Positions 34,030 through 42,615 of a stretch of DNA of 64,000 nucleotides are shown one piece after another (the stretch's first letter is position 1; the number at the start of each line of letters is the position of its first letter). Source of the DNA: Clostridiales bacterium (GTDB taxonomy: Bacteria; Bacillota; Clostridia; Peptostreptococcales; Anaerovoracaceae). The stretch lies in NCBI GenBank assembly GCA_012841165.1, contig DUVF01000028.1, positions 24,514 to 88,513 on the forward strand. The letters are read 5' to 3'. Below the pieces are notes generated by a model. The model saw only the letters and a list, made by a program, of their open reading frames with translations, was not told the origin of the DNA and did not search any database. A program made the translations under genes and the position numbers.

Positions 34030-35277
34030 TTAATTCGCCTCCTCCAGTCTGAACGCTTCAGGGAAATACTTGCGTGCAGTCAGAAAGGGAACGACTTCCG
34101 TTTTTCCGGAACCACACAGAGAACCGCCCTTCATGACATTCATAATCGAATCGTAGCGCTTCAGATCGGCCGCGTCGGCTGTGCCGGCCGCCAGATTATT
34201 CAGCACGAAATGCAACTGACGATTTCCCTCGCGGCAGGGCGTACACTTGCCGCAGCTTTCGTGAAGGAAAAACTCGCCGATAACTTTCAAATAATCACGG
34301 AGATCATTGGTTTCATCTGCCACTACGATAGCACCCGATCCGACGCTGAGTCCTACTGCTTCCAAACCTTCGTAAGTATATCGCGTGTTCCACATTCCGA
34401 CCGGCAGCAATCCGCCGGAGGCGCCGCCGATCTGAACAAAGTATCCCTTGCTTCCGTCTTTCATCCCTCCGCCAAAACCATCGATGATCTCGCTTATGGT
34501 CAAGCCAAACGGAATTTCATATACGCCCGGCTTGTTGACCTTGCCGGAGATGCTGATCACCTTTGTTCCGGTGCTTATCTCGGTTCCATATGCCTTGAAG
34601 CTGTCGGCGCCCTTCCGCAAAATGCTGGCAATCGCCGACAAGGTTTCAGTATTTATTACCAGGGTTGGCAGCCTGAGGTAACCGGCCTGCTTGACAAAGG
34701 GCGGCTTAGTTCTCGGACGACCGGGCTTGCCTTCCAAACTTTCGCAGAGAGCAAAACCTTCTCCGCAGACATAGGCGCCGGCGCCGCTGAACAGACGGAT
34801 ATCGAAAGCATATCCCGTGCCCAGGACATTTTCTCCCAACACCTTGCGGTCACGGCATTGGCGGATCGCATCATTGATGGCTTCATGCTGCCAGGTATAT
34901 TCTTCCCTGATATATATAATACCTTCTTTGGCATCGGAGCATATTCCAGCTACTATCATGCCTTCGATCACCTGATATATGTTTTGCTTCAGGAGCTCTC
35001 TGTCTTTGAAAGTTCCCGGTTCTCCTTCGTCGGCGTTGCAGACGACAAATTTTCTTTCTCCAATGGCCTCTCTCGCCTGGGTCAGTTTTATGCCGGTTGG
35101 GTAAGCGGCGCCGCCCCGGCCCTGCAGGCCGGATTCAGCGATGATCGCGACCGTCGCTTCAATGCCTCTGTCGGCCAGCTGCCGGACAGTTTCGAAACCG
35201 CCCAGTTTTATGTAATCGTCAATGTTCTGACCATCATAACGTCCGAACCACTCGGTAATGTAACGCACCTGTTCCAT
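34030..35277 (-). CDS. hydB: NuoF-like flavoprotein subunit of NADH-linked hydrogenase (short HydB)
   Basis: A 415-residue NADH/FMN subunit. The FMN/NADH site has SGLQGRGGAAYPTGIK and CNADEGEPGTFKDRE; the [4Fe-4S] motif is ESCGKCTPCREG. Electron-bifurcating HydB proteins are about 600 residues with an extra N-terminal [2Fe-2S] thioredoxin-like domain and C-terminal ferredoxin clusters; both are absent here. The usual CGEETAL motif reads CGEGFAL, losing the second Glu. Both points are visible in the sequence; their effect on cofactor choice is inference. The start overlaps the hydC stop (TAATG). Confidence 0.93.
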   Translation of the reverse strand: MEQVRYITEWFGRYDGQNIDDYIKLGGFETVRQLADRGIEATVAIIAESGLQGRGGAAYPTGIKLTQAREAIGERKFVVCNADEGEPGTFKDRELLKQNIYQVIEGMIVAGICSDAKEGIIYIREEYTWQHEAINDAIRQCRDRKVLGENVLGTGYAFDIRLFSGAGAYVCGEGFALCESLEGKPGRPRTKPPFVKQAGYLRLPTLVINTETLSAIASILRKGADSFKAYGTEISTGTKVISISGKVNKPGVYEIPFGLTISEIIDGFGGGMKDGSKGYFVQIGGASGGLLPVGMWNTRYTYEGLEAVGLSVGSGAIVVADETNDLRDYLKVIGEFFLHESCGKCTPCREGNRQLHFVLNNLAAGTADAADLKRYDSIMNVMKGGSLCGSGKTEVVPFLTARKYFPEAFRLEEAN

Positions 35278-35750
35278 TATCCGGCCCTCCTTTCGCTGAT
35301 CAGCTCACGCACCTTCTCGCGGGTCAGGTTACCGAACACCTCGTTGTTGATGCGAACCGCCGGCGCCACATCGCAAGCTCCGATGCAATGTGTCGTCGCC
35401 AGGGTGAAAAGACCGTCGGCATCAGTCTGTCCGACTTCCAGGCCGAGCTCTTCTTTGAACCAATCCAAAAGAGCATTGTAACCGACAACCGAACAAGCCG
35501 TTGATTCGCAGATCTGTATCAGATACTTCCCCCGCGGTTTATCGGACAGAGCGGCAAAATAAGTCACAACTTCAAAAACCTGCCCGGGCGTAACTTCTAA
35601 TGCCCTGGCTACTTCTTCAGCGATTTCCCGGCTCACATAATGCTTTCCCGATCGTTCCTGCAATTCAAGCAAGACCGGCAGCAGTGCCGAGGAATCATTG
35701 CCGTGCTTGGCGCAAGCTTCGGCTACAAGATTCTGAACCACACCTTCCAT
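35277..35750 (-). CDS. hydC: NuoE-like [2Fe-2S] subunit of NADH-linked hydrogenase (HydC)
   Basis: A 157-residue thioredoxin-like ferredoxin subunit. It has the NuoE helical N-terminus (LQERSGKHYVSREIAEEVA and FEVVTYFAAL) and four [2Fe-2S] Cys in CESTAC and THCIGACDVAP. It passes electrons between the flavin subunit and HydA. GGGAGG lies 11 nt before the ATG. It is the first gene of the hydC-hydB-hydA operon, in the standard order for trimeric NADH hydrogenases. Confidence 0.94.
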   Translation of the reverse strand: MEGVVQNLVAEACAKHGNDSSALLPVLLELQERSGKHYVSREIAEEVARALEVTPGQVFEVVTYFAALSDKPRGKYLIQICESTACSVVGYNALLDWFKEELGLEVGQTDADGLFTLATTHCIGACDVAPAVRINNEVFGNLTREKVRELISERRAG

Positions 35751-35899
35751 ATTGATATTTTCCTCCCTGTCTCGGCCAGGCTCAACGCTAGCCGCAAAAA
35801 TATAACCACTTTACAAATACTTTCGTTCAGAATATCATACCATAACTCAATGTTACAATTCCACTTTTGATATTTTAAAATTCCATAAACTTCAAAAAA

Positions 35900-36784
35900 T
35901 TAATTCTGGTTATGTTGAAGCGCCATTAAATTTATAATAGAGGCTGCCAGAACGAGTCCTATGCCTAGCAGCCCCATTGGGCCAGGTTTTTCCTGAAGCA
36001 CCAGAAAAGCCGCCAGAGGAGCGATTACCGGCTTCAAAAGAAAAGTGACAGAGCCTGTGATCGCATTTGACGCGTCAATCGCCAGAAAATAAAACAAATA
36101 TCCCAAGCCGGTCACTATAATCGCGGCATAGAGAACGAGTCCGATATTCTGCAGGTTTATTCCCTGAACTATCGGCCTTTGCAGAAGCATCAGGCACAAC
36201 AACAGACCGCCTGAACCCATAATAAAACTCAAACTGGTCTGGGCAAAGGCACCGATCCGGCCGATTTTGACCTTCCCCAACACCGAATAGAGACTGAAGA
36301 CGACTGTTCCAAGCAGCGTCAGCATTATACCGGCGGGCGTATTGCCCGGCGCCAGATCAAAGGGGTTGATCAAAACCAGAATGCCCAACAAACCCAGCAG
36401 CATCGCCAGCAGATTGTTGCGGTTAATCGGCTCCTTCAAAAACATACGGGCAAATACCATCGTAAAGACTGGGCTCAGACAGATCATGATCGCCGCGGTT
36501 GTCGCATTGGTTCTCATCAAGCCAAACTGAAAGATCAGCATGCTGATCGGAATGCAAAGAATCCCTAAAATCAAAAGATAACGCAAATCGGCAGCGTTCA
36601 AACGATGAGCTCCGGGTTTTCGTAGTTCACGAATAGCAAGGGGCAGCAGCACCAAACCGCCGCCAAAGAATCTTAGAAATGTAAGCTGAAAGGGATCGAG
36701 ATCGTTGCCACCGATTTTCAAAGCGACTTCCATCGTTCCAAAACAGAATGCCGCTACGCAAATATAAAAAATAACCTTTTTCAT
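35900..36784 (-). CDS. EamA/DMT-family transporter
   Basis: A 294-residue membrane protein with about ten helices in two EamA repeats (FCFGTMEVALKIGG.. and LGTVVFSLYSVLGKVKIG..). It belongs to the drug/metabolite transporter superfamily, often amino-acid or metabolite exporters; the substrate cannot be read. The start at 36784 has GAAGG 5 nt upstream; a longer frame to 36853 overlaps the deacetylase gene and is not conserved. It sits 37 bp after the deacetylase. Confidence 0.88.
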   Translation of the reverse strand: MKKVIFYICVAAFCFGTMEVALKIGGNDLDPFQLTFLRFFGGGLVLLPLAIRELRKPGAHRLNAADLRYLLILGILCIPISMLIFQFGLMRTNATTAAIMICLSPVFTMVFARMFLKEPINRNNLLAMLLGLLGILVLINPFDLAPGNTPAGIMLTLLGTVVFSLYSVLGKVKIGRIGAFAQTSLSFIMGSGGLLLCLMLLQRPIVQGINLQNIGLVLYAAIIVTGLGYLFYFLAIDASNAITGSVTFLLKPVIAPLAAFLVLQEKPGPMGLLGIGLVLAASIINLMALQHNQN

Positions 36785-36821
36785 ATGGCCTTCGTACTCT
36801 ACATAATCACTCAAGGAAAAT

Positions 36822-37703
36822 TCAGCGGCCTTTGTACACGATCTGCCCTGCACCCGCTTGGATTCCCTTGGCTTGCATCAGTTCACTGACCGTCACCAGC
36901 TGAAAACCCTTTTCTTTCAGTTTCGGTATCACTGCCGCCGCCGCGGCGCCGGTGGCCGGATAAATATCATGCATCAAAATAATGTCACCGTCCCTGACAT
37001 TGTTGAGGATGATGCTGACGGTCTTTTGACTGTTGCGGGTTTTCCAGTCCTTTGTATCGATCGACCACATGATTAGCGGTCGGTCTATATTTTGTTTTAC
37101 TCTTTCGTTGATCGCGCCATAGGGTGCGCGAACCAGGCGTGGGCGGCTTCCGGTCGCTTCTTCAATCACCGCATCGGACATACTGATTTGCGAACGAATA
37201 TGCGTAGCAGACAGGCGTGCCAGGTTCGGATGGCTGTAGCTATGGTTGGCCACTTCGTTGCCTTCTGCGGCCATTCTCTTTAGAATATAGGAAAGCCCCG
37301 CCGACCGTTTACCTACTACGAAAAAGGTGGCGTGACCATCAGCTTTCTTCAGCTCATCAAGAATTGCCGGAGTCACCGTGTTATGCGGCCCATCGTCAAA
37401 GGTTAACGCGACCATCGGTTTTTTCGGGTCTACCGCCGGAACTGACGGAACTGCCTGCGCGGCCTGATTCTCGGCGGCCGGTATCGCAACCGGCTGCTCG
37501 TTTACCGCCAGAGCAGTTGCCATCTGCAATGGTTGCATTTGCGGCGACTGGCAGACGGGAAAGTATGATTGCGTAGTATCTTGCGCAATTAGAATAACGG
37601 AATCTGAGACACAGCGCGTCTCCTGTGATGCGCAGCCGGTCAGAGTGAAAATCAAAAGCAAGAGTAATAGTGCTGTCCGCACCGTTTTCGGTCTTTTTAA
37701 CAT
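36822..37703 (-). CDS. Polysaccharide deacetylase lipoprotein (NodB domain)
   Basis: A 293-residue exported enzyme. A lipoprotein signal peptide ends in LTGC. A linker of about 70 residues precedes the NodB domain with metal-site motifs ALTFDDGPHNT, NHSYSHPNLARLS and RAPYGAIN and the distal MHDIYPATG. It likely removes N-acetyl groups from peptidoglycan or another wall glycan outside the membrane. The exact substrate is open (PdaA/PgdA/chitin types). The ATG at 37703 was preferred over a TTG six bases earlier; the Shine-Dalgarno is weak. Confidence 0.9.
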   Translation of the reverse strand: MLKRPKTVRTALLLLLLIFTLTGCASQETRCVSDSVILIAQDTTQSYFPVCQSPQMQPLQMATALAVNEQPVAIPAAENQAAQAVPSVPAVDPKKPMVALTFDDGPHNTVTPAILDELKKADGHATFFVVGKRSAGLSYILKRMAAEGNEVANHSYSHPNLARLSATHIRSQISMSDAVIEEATGSRPRLVRAPYGAINERVKQNIDRPLIMWSIDTKDWKTRNSQKTVSIILNNVRDGDIILMHDIYPATGAAAAAVIPKLKEKGFQLVTVSELMQAKGIQAGAGQIVYKGR

Positions 37704-37846
37704 GGTCAAATCTATTTTTCCGTTAATTCTCTTAGGCAGGTTCCATAGTCCTCTTTTTAATTATATTAGACCAGGCCAAAGAGTACAAGTCTGTTTCCGA
37801 TTTAGATTTAACCGTTTTTCGACGATAACGCCGTCTGAAATTTATA

Positions 37847-38179
37847 TCAATGAGTATAATCTAGAATAACAATACTTTCTCCCAGGTCCTCTGCGATTAA
37901 ATCCTTCATTTTCTTGGCGAACGGACAAGGGTAACCTATTGGCGCACCCTTTTGAATACAGCTTGCAAGGGCAATGGTATCCGCGCCTCTTTTCACCAGT
38001 TCTCTGGCTCTAAGTACTGATTTTTTGGCGGGACAGCCGCCGCAATTTATGAAGCCTACGATTTCAATTTCTTCTTCGACCCCTTCGAAAACACCTGTTC
38101 TATTAGTAATGGCTTTGAAGTCAGATGTTCCGGGACAATAATCTTCTGTTTGCATGCATCTGATAATTCCTACTTTCAC
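37847..38179 (-). CDS. CGGC-domain protein
   Basis: A 110-residue cytoplasmic protein with the CGGC domain, an uncharacterised family thought to bind metal. Conserved cysteines are in IIRCMQTEDYCPG, NCGGCPAKK and SCIQKGAPIGYPCPFAK. The GTG start has GGGGAGG upstream. It lies 11 bp after the amidase gene. Function is unknown; a metal- or redox-related role is only suggested by the Cys pattern. Confidence 0.8.
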   Translation of the reverse strand: MKVGIIRCMQTEDYCPGTSDFKAITNRTGVFEGVEEEIEIVGFINCGGCPAKKSVLRARELVKRGADTIALASCIQKGAPIGYPCPFAKKMKDLIAEDLGESIVILDYTH

Positions 38180-38190
38180 GATGCCCTCCC

Positions 38191-39621
38191 CTATTTATAT
38201 GCGTTTAGAAAGTCTATGATGCCGGTCGCGTCGTAGGTGGCCATCTCTGCCCGCCAGCTATCGCTTTTCAATTTTTCAACTTCATAGATATTGGTATAAA
38301 ACCCATGCTCGATCAGAATTGCCGGCATGGTCGTGTATTTAATCACATAGAAATCAGCAGATTTTACCCCGCGGTTTTTTAATCCGGCGGCAAAAGCCGG
38401 CGCGGTCGCTCTTTCAAGTGATTTGGCGAGCGATTTTCCTAAAATGCTGTTTCCATAATAAAAGGTCTCCCACCCGGCAGGTGTTGTCCAGTCTTTACCA
38501 TTACCACTGGCGTTGGCGTGAAAGCTGACGAAGATATCAACCGCATTGGCCGGATCGTTGGCGATCCGGACCCGCTCAGCCAAACTCGGTTCGGGAGTGG
38601 TCCCATTGTCAAGGCTCGCGTCCACCGAGGTCAGAGCAATTATTCCCTGCGCTTCAAGCAAAGCCTTGACCCGACCGACCATGTCCTGATTGAATTCGTA
38701 TTCTCGCAGCGATCCGTCAGGACTCCTTTTTCCGGCTGTCGTCGACCAATGTCCCGGATCGAGCATGACGACGAGTTTGCCGTCTTCCAGCGGTTTAAAA
38801 TAACCGCTGTACTGCGCAAACTTTAAAACAATGGACAGGCCGTCCGGCGAAACTGTAATCGTAGGTTTAGCGCCTTCCAGTAAATCGACGACCACTCGCA
38901 CAGTATCGGCCGTCATCTGACCGATACGAACGGCTGTCACCGGCGATTTTTCATCCGCATAAGTCTGGTCGGTCACAGCCGGCGTCAGGCTGAAGCCCGG
39001 CAGATCCACCGCAAAGCGATCCGGATCGGTCAAGGCCAGTGTTTTATAGGGAGCCGTAGCGCTCAACGGCGCGCTTAAACCTATAGTCACAATAGTATTT
39101 TCGGTTTTAGACGTACCAGCTTCCACCTTCAAAGAATCAACATCGCCCAGGAGCGGCTGGCTGGGAACCGCCGGCTCATTCACACTCACCAGACGCTGCG
39201 CACCGTCCCAGTTCACAAGAAAATTCAGCGACTCCGCGACAAAGCGCAAAGGGATCAATGTTCGTTGGTTGATAATCTGCGCCGGTACATCCAATACTGC
39301 GCCGGCCTCATTCACACTGGCGGCAGTAGAACCGATGGTCAGCAGAACTTTAGTGTCCTGATAAAATACCGTCACCTGCCGCTTAGCAGCGTCCCATTCG
39401 ACCTTGCCGCCCAGCGCTTCAAAAACACCGCGTACCGGCACAAGGGTTCGGTTGTCCTTGATGAGGGGCGGGACATCAAGCTTCAACTCGACGCCATTGA
39501 CCTGCAAGCGTACATCGTAAGATATGTTCGTTGCATGGACTTTGCCGCCAAACTGAGGCAGCCCCGCTCCTAACAGCAACAGCAGGACTATGATATAATA
39601 AAAACTCTTTTGAATGCGCAT
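38191..39621 (-). CDS. N-acetylmuramoyl-L-alanine amidase with stalk and AMIN domains
   Basis: A 476-residue exported wall hydrolase. A signal peptide (about 1-30) is followed by a copper-amine-oxidase-N-type stalk domain (about 35-150; DNRTLVPVRGVFEALGGKVE and a second NQRTLIPLRFVAESL). An AMIN-like beta domain (about 165-260) comes next. The Amidase_3 catalytic domain (about 275-470) has zinc-site residues in MLDPGHWS, LREYEFNQD, SFHANASG and the Glu of ILIEHGFYTN. It cleaves the lactyl-peptide bond in peptidoglycan. AAGGAAG precedes the ATG. Confidence 0.94.
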   Translation of the reverse strand: MRIQKSFYYIIVLLLLLGAGLPQFGGKVHATNISYDVRLQVNGVELKLDVPPLIKDNRTLVPVRGVFEALGGKVEWDAAKRQVTVFYQDTKVLLTIGSTAASVNEAGAVLDVPAQIINQRTLIPLRFVAESLNFLVNWDGAQRLVSVNEPAVPSQPLLGDVDSLKVEAGTSKTENTIVTIGLSAPLSATAPYKTLALTDPDRFAVDLPGFSLTPAVTDQTYADEKSPVTAVRIGQMTADTVRVVVDLLEGAKPTITVSPDGLSIVLKFAQYSGYFKPLEDGKLVVMLDPGHWSTTAGKRSPDGSLREYEFNQDMVGRVKALLEAQGIIALTSVDASLDNGTTPEPSLAERVRIANDPANAVDIFVSFHANASGNGKDWTTPAGWETFYYGNSILGKSLAKSLERATAPAFAAGLKNRGVKSADFYVIKYTTMPAILIEHGFYTNIYEVEKLKSDSWRAEMATYDATGIIDFLNAYK

Positions 39622-39741
39622 ATTATCTTCCTTTTGATTTGAACTGAATCGTAAAAAATTATATCAGAAGAATAAGCGGCAATTCCCTTTGTCATGTATT
39701 TGTTACAAAAATGTAATCTGCTGTCTCTGCTGTCCTTGTTG

Positions 39742-39770
39742 TTGAATAATTATTACAAAACGCTTATAAT
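39742..39770 (+). promoter_or_regulatory. Sigma-A-type promoter for the amino-acid ABC operon
   Basis: TTGAAT, a 17-bp spacer and a perfect TATAAT on the plus strand, 48 bp before the binding-protein start codon. Confidence 0.75.
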
Positions 39771-39817
39771 TATTTCACATGAACTTAATCTTTACTAAAT
39801 TTCAAGGAGAACACACA

Positions 39818-40627
39818 ATGAAAAAACTTAACTCCTCCCTCAAGCTTATTTTGCTCCTGCTGCTGGTTCTGGCTTTTGCCCTGTCCGGCTGCTCTTCCAA
39901 AGCCGAAAAAACTGACGAATCGGCTGAAGCCGCCGCCGCGGTCTACAAGGTCGCCATGGAACCGACTTTCCCACCCTTCGATACCACCGACCCCCAAACC
40001 GGTGAGTTGACCGGCTTTGACTATGACATGATGAACGCCATAGCGGCCGACCAGGGCTTTGAACTGGAATGGGTAAACATGGGCTTTGATGGCCTGATTC
40101 CCGCTTTGCAGGCCGGAAATATCGATATCATCGCATCGGGCATGGATGCCCGTCCGGATCGTCGGGAAAAGGTCGACTTTTCCACTACCTATTATGACTC
40201 CGGTCTGGTCGTGGCTGTAAAAGCTGATAACACCACCATTACCGGCATGGATAGTCTGACTGCTGATATGAAGGTCGGCGGACAAATCGGTACCTCCGGT
40301 GGCGATCAGGCGCAAAAATTGGCGGATGAAGGCAAAGTCGCAGAAGCGAAAATATACAACGGCCTTGATGTCGCTTTCATGGATCTTCAAAATGGCACTA
40401 TCCAGGCTATCATCAATGACAAGCCGGTCACCGAAGCCTATATACTGGCAAAGCCCGACACGATTAAAATCGTCGGCGATATTTTGAACTCTGAATCTTA
40501 CGGCTATGCCGTCAAAAAAGGCAATGCCGAATTGCTTGACAAAATCAATCAGGGTATGCAGAATCTAAAAGACAAAGGCGAATTACAAGCCATCTACGAA
40601 AAGTGGGGATTAACGCTGGAGGATTAA
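39818..40627 (+). CDS. Amino-acid ABC transporter substrate-binding lipoprotein
   Basis: A 269-residue periplasmic-binding-fold lipoprotein of family 3 (polar amino acids). A signal peptide with lipobox LSGC is followed by the mature domain with MEPTFPPFDT, TGFDYDMMNAIA and the ligand-site region ASGMDARPDRREKVDFS. The Asp/Arg/Ser set fits an alpha-amino acid, often Arg, Lys, Gln or cystine; the specificity is unresolved. AAGGAG lies before the ATG at 39818; an in-frame ATG at 39779 lacks a signal. The permease and ATPase follow directly. Confidence 0.92.
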   Translation: MKKLNSSLKLILLLLLVLAFALSGCSSKAEKTDESAEAAAAVYKVAMEPTFPPFDTTDPQTGELTGFDYDMMNAIAADQGFELEWVNMGFDGLIPALQAGNIDIIASGMDARPDRREKVDFSTTYYDSGLVVAVKADNTTITGMDSLTADMKVGGQIGTSGGDQAQKLADEGKVAEAKIYNGLDVAFMDLQNGTIQAIINDKPVTEAYILAKPDTIKIVGDILNSESYGYAVKKGNAELLDKINQGMQNLKDKGELQAIYEKWGLTLED

Positions 40628-40658
40628 CGCTAAAGCAATAAGCACTGGATAGAATATC

Positions 40659-41336
40659 GTGGACAACGTTTACCTTAAAGGCATCACAATCGCATATTCC
40701 GGCCTATCGACTACTTTGCTGGTCACCTCCGGAGCCGTCATCCTCGGAGTTTTAGCCGGTTTTATCGTTGCGTTAGGTAAAATGTCCCGTCAGCGATTGA
40801 TTCGGACTGTCTTTTCTGTTTATGTGGAAACATTAAGAGGAACCCCTTTAATAGTACAGGTTTTGCTCCTGTATCTGGGGGTTCCTCAGCTTCTCCAGGC
40901 TAATGGAATCGATTTCAAATTCGAAGAACCTGTTGTGGCAGCGATATTAGCCTGCGGCATCAACAGCTCGGCCTATGTCGCCGAAATTATCCGTGCCGGC
41001 TTGCAGGCAATCGACCCCGGTCAGGTAGAAGCTGCCCGTTCCCTTGGCATGACTAAACGACAAGCGATGCAGAACATCATCATACCGCAGGCTTTTCGCA
41101 TCGTACTCCCTGCCTTAGGAAACGAATTCATCGCGCTTCTGAAGGAAACCGCCATACTCAGCGTCATTTCTGTTTCCGAGGTTACTCGTAAAGGTATGCT
41201 CTGGAGTTCGGCGACTTTCAATGCCTGGCCGGCTTACCTGGGCGTCGCTTTTGTCTACCTGTCGCTCACCATTCCCCTATCCCGCATCGTCGCACACATA
41301 GAAAGGAATATGGCAAAAAGTGATCGAAGTTCGTAA
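40659..41336 (+). CDS. Amino-acid ABC transporter permease
   Basis: A 225-residue HisM/GlnP-type inner-membrane permease with about five helices. It has the family EAA loop [21 protein letters not shown] and the upstream [20 protein letters not shown] start is used. It forms the membrane channel with the flanking binding protein and ATPase and overlaps the ATPase gene by 17 bp. Confidence 0.93.
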   Translation: MDNVYLKGITIAYSGLSTTLLVTSGAVILGVLAGFIVALGKMSRQRLIRTVFSVYVETLRGTPLIVQVLLLYLGVPQLLQANGIDFKFEEPVVAAILACGINSSAYVAEIIRAGLQAIDPGQVEAARSLGMTKRQAMQNIIIPQAFRIVLPALGNEFIALLKETAILSVISVSEVTRKGMLWSSATFNAWPAYLGVAFVYLSLTIPLSRIVAHIERNMAKSDRSS

Positions 41337-42042
41337 TTTAACCAAACGCTTCGGCCATCTGGATGTGCTGTGCGGCATCAGTGAACGGATCGAAGCCAAC
41401 GAGATCGTCTGCATTATCGGTCCGTCCGGTTCCGGCAAGAGCACCTTCTTGCGCTGTCTTAATCTGCTTGAAAAACCAACTTCAGGTGATGTGCTAATCA
41501 ACGGAGTAAAGATCAACGACAAGAATGTCGATATCAACCAGATAAGGCAAAAAATGGGCATGGTCTTCCAGAATTTTAATCTCTTTCCACACAAAACAAC
41601 GCTCGACAACGTTGCTATCGGGCCGATAAAAGTACGGCGGACGGAAATAAAAAAGGCCTACGCAGACGCTATGACACTATTGAAAAAAGTCGGACTGGAA
41701 GAGAAGGCCAAAGTCTATCCCGCCTCACTGTCCGGCGGCCAAAAGCAGCGCGTCGCCATCGCCCGAGCCCTGGCTATGGAGCCTGAAATCATGCTGTTTG
41801 ACGAACCGACCTCAGCTCTTGATCCCGAAATGGTCGGCGAGGTGCTCCAGGTCATGCGCGACCTGACCCACCAGGGAATGACCATGGTGGTGGTAACTCA
41901 TGAGATGGGCTTTGCCAAAGAAGTCGCCGACCGTGTACTCTTCATGGACGATGGTCTGATAGTCGAGCAGGGGACTCCGGCACAGATTTTTTCCGCACCG
42001 CAGAATCCCCGCACCCAATCTTTTTTAGAAAAAGTCCTCTAA
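41320..42042 (+). CDS. Amino-acid ABC transporter ATP-binding protein
   Basis: A 240-residue GlnQ/HisP-type ATPase: Walker [13 protein letters not shown]-loop [13 protein letters not shown], signature [15 protein letters not shown], Walker [14 protein letters not shown] and switch His in VVTHEMGFA. It starts with GTG inside the permease gene. Its end overlaps the convergent nitroreductase gene by 4 bp. Confidence 0.95.
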   Translation: MIEVRNLTKRFGHLDVLCGISERIEANEIVCIIGPSGSGKSTFLRCLNLLEKPTSGDVLINGVKINDKNVDINQIRQKMGMVFQNFNLFPHKTTLDNVAIGPIKVRRTEIKKAYADAMTLLKKVGLEEKAKVYPASLSGGQKQRVAIARALAMEPEIMLFDEPTSALDPEMVGEVLQVMRDLTHQGMTMVVVTHEMGFAKEVADRVLFMDDGLIVEQGTPAQIFSAPQNPRTQSFLEKVL

Positions 42043-42560
42043 ACTTTTTCCGTTTTCCAGGTTTCATAGCGAACCAGTTCGCTCAATGGTTTTCGAGGCC
42101 TGATATAGCCGTCATTGGCCGGATAACCGATCGGTAATACAGCGAAAACAGTATATTCCTCCGGTGCATTGATCAACTCTTTGACTGCTCTGGCATCAAA
42201 GGCGCCGATCCAGCACAGACCCAAACCAAGTTCCTGGGCTTCCAGAAGCATGAAGGACAGCGCAATCGAACAGTCGATCGGCCTGACCGCCTGATTGCAC
42301 ATCATGATTCGTTCATCCGTATAACACATGACCATAACTACCGGAGCTTCTCCCACAAAGGTCTGCCCGGCGCAGGCTTCGGCAATTTGCTTGCGCAGTT
42401 TTTCATCTTTAACGACTACCATGATATGATCTTGCTCATTGCGCGCGCCTGGCGCCAGCTGCATGGCGGTCAGCAAGCGCTCCAGCTTTTCTTCTTCGAT
42501 CGGTCTATCCTGATAGCTGCGTATTGTACGCCGCGTTTTGATAGCAGTGATAACATCCAT
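42039..42560 (-). CDS. Nitroreductase-family flavoprotein
   Basis: A 173-residue FMN-dependent nitroreductase-fold enzyme. Characteristic parts are [16 protein letters not shown] at the N-terminus, [16 protein letters not shown] and [11 protein letters not shown]. The physiological substrate is unknown. The ATG at 42560 is 7 nt after AGGAGG; the in-frame ATG six bases earlier is too close, and the longer frame to 42656 runs into the nitrilase gene. It lies 55 bp after the nitrilase and may be co-transcribed with it. Confidence 0.88.
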   Translation of the reverse strand: MDVITAIKTRRTIRSYQDRPIEEEKLERLLTAMQLAPGARNEQDHIMVVVKDEKLRKQIAEACAGQTFVGEAPVVMVMCYTDERIMMCNQAVRPIDCSIALSFMLLEAQELGLGLCWIGAFDARAVKELINAPEEYTVFAVLPIGYPANDGYIRPRKPLSELVRYETWKTEKV

Positions 42561-42615
42561 ATCCATTCCTCCTATCTGATCTACAGGCATTTGCCCGGCT
42601 GAAAAACAAGTGATT

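Noticed and set aside
33994..35481. A 495-codon open frame on the plus strand opposite the hydB gene
   Set aside because: It is antisense to conserved hydB/hydC, has no ribosome-binding site and no recognisable protein; a GC-driven shadow.
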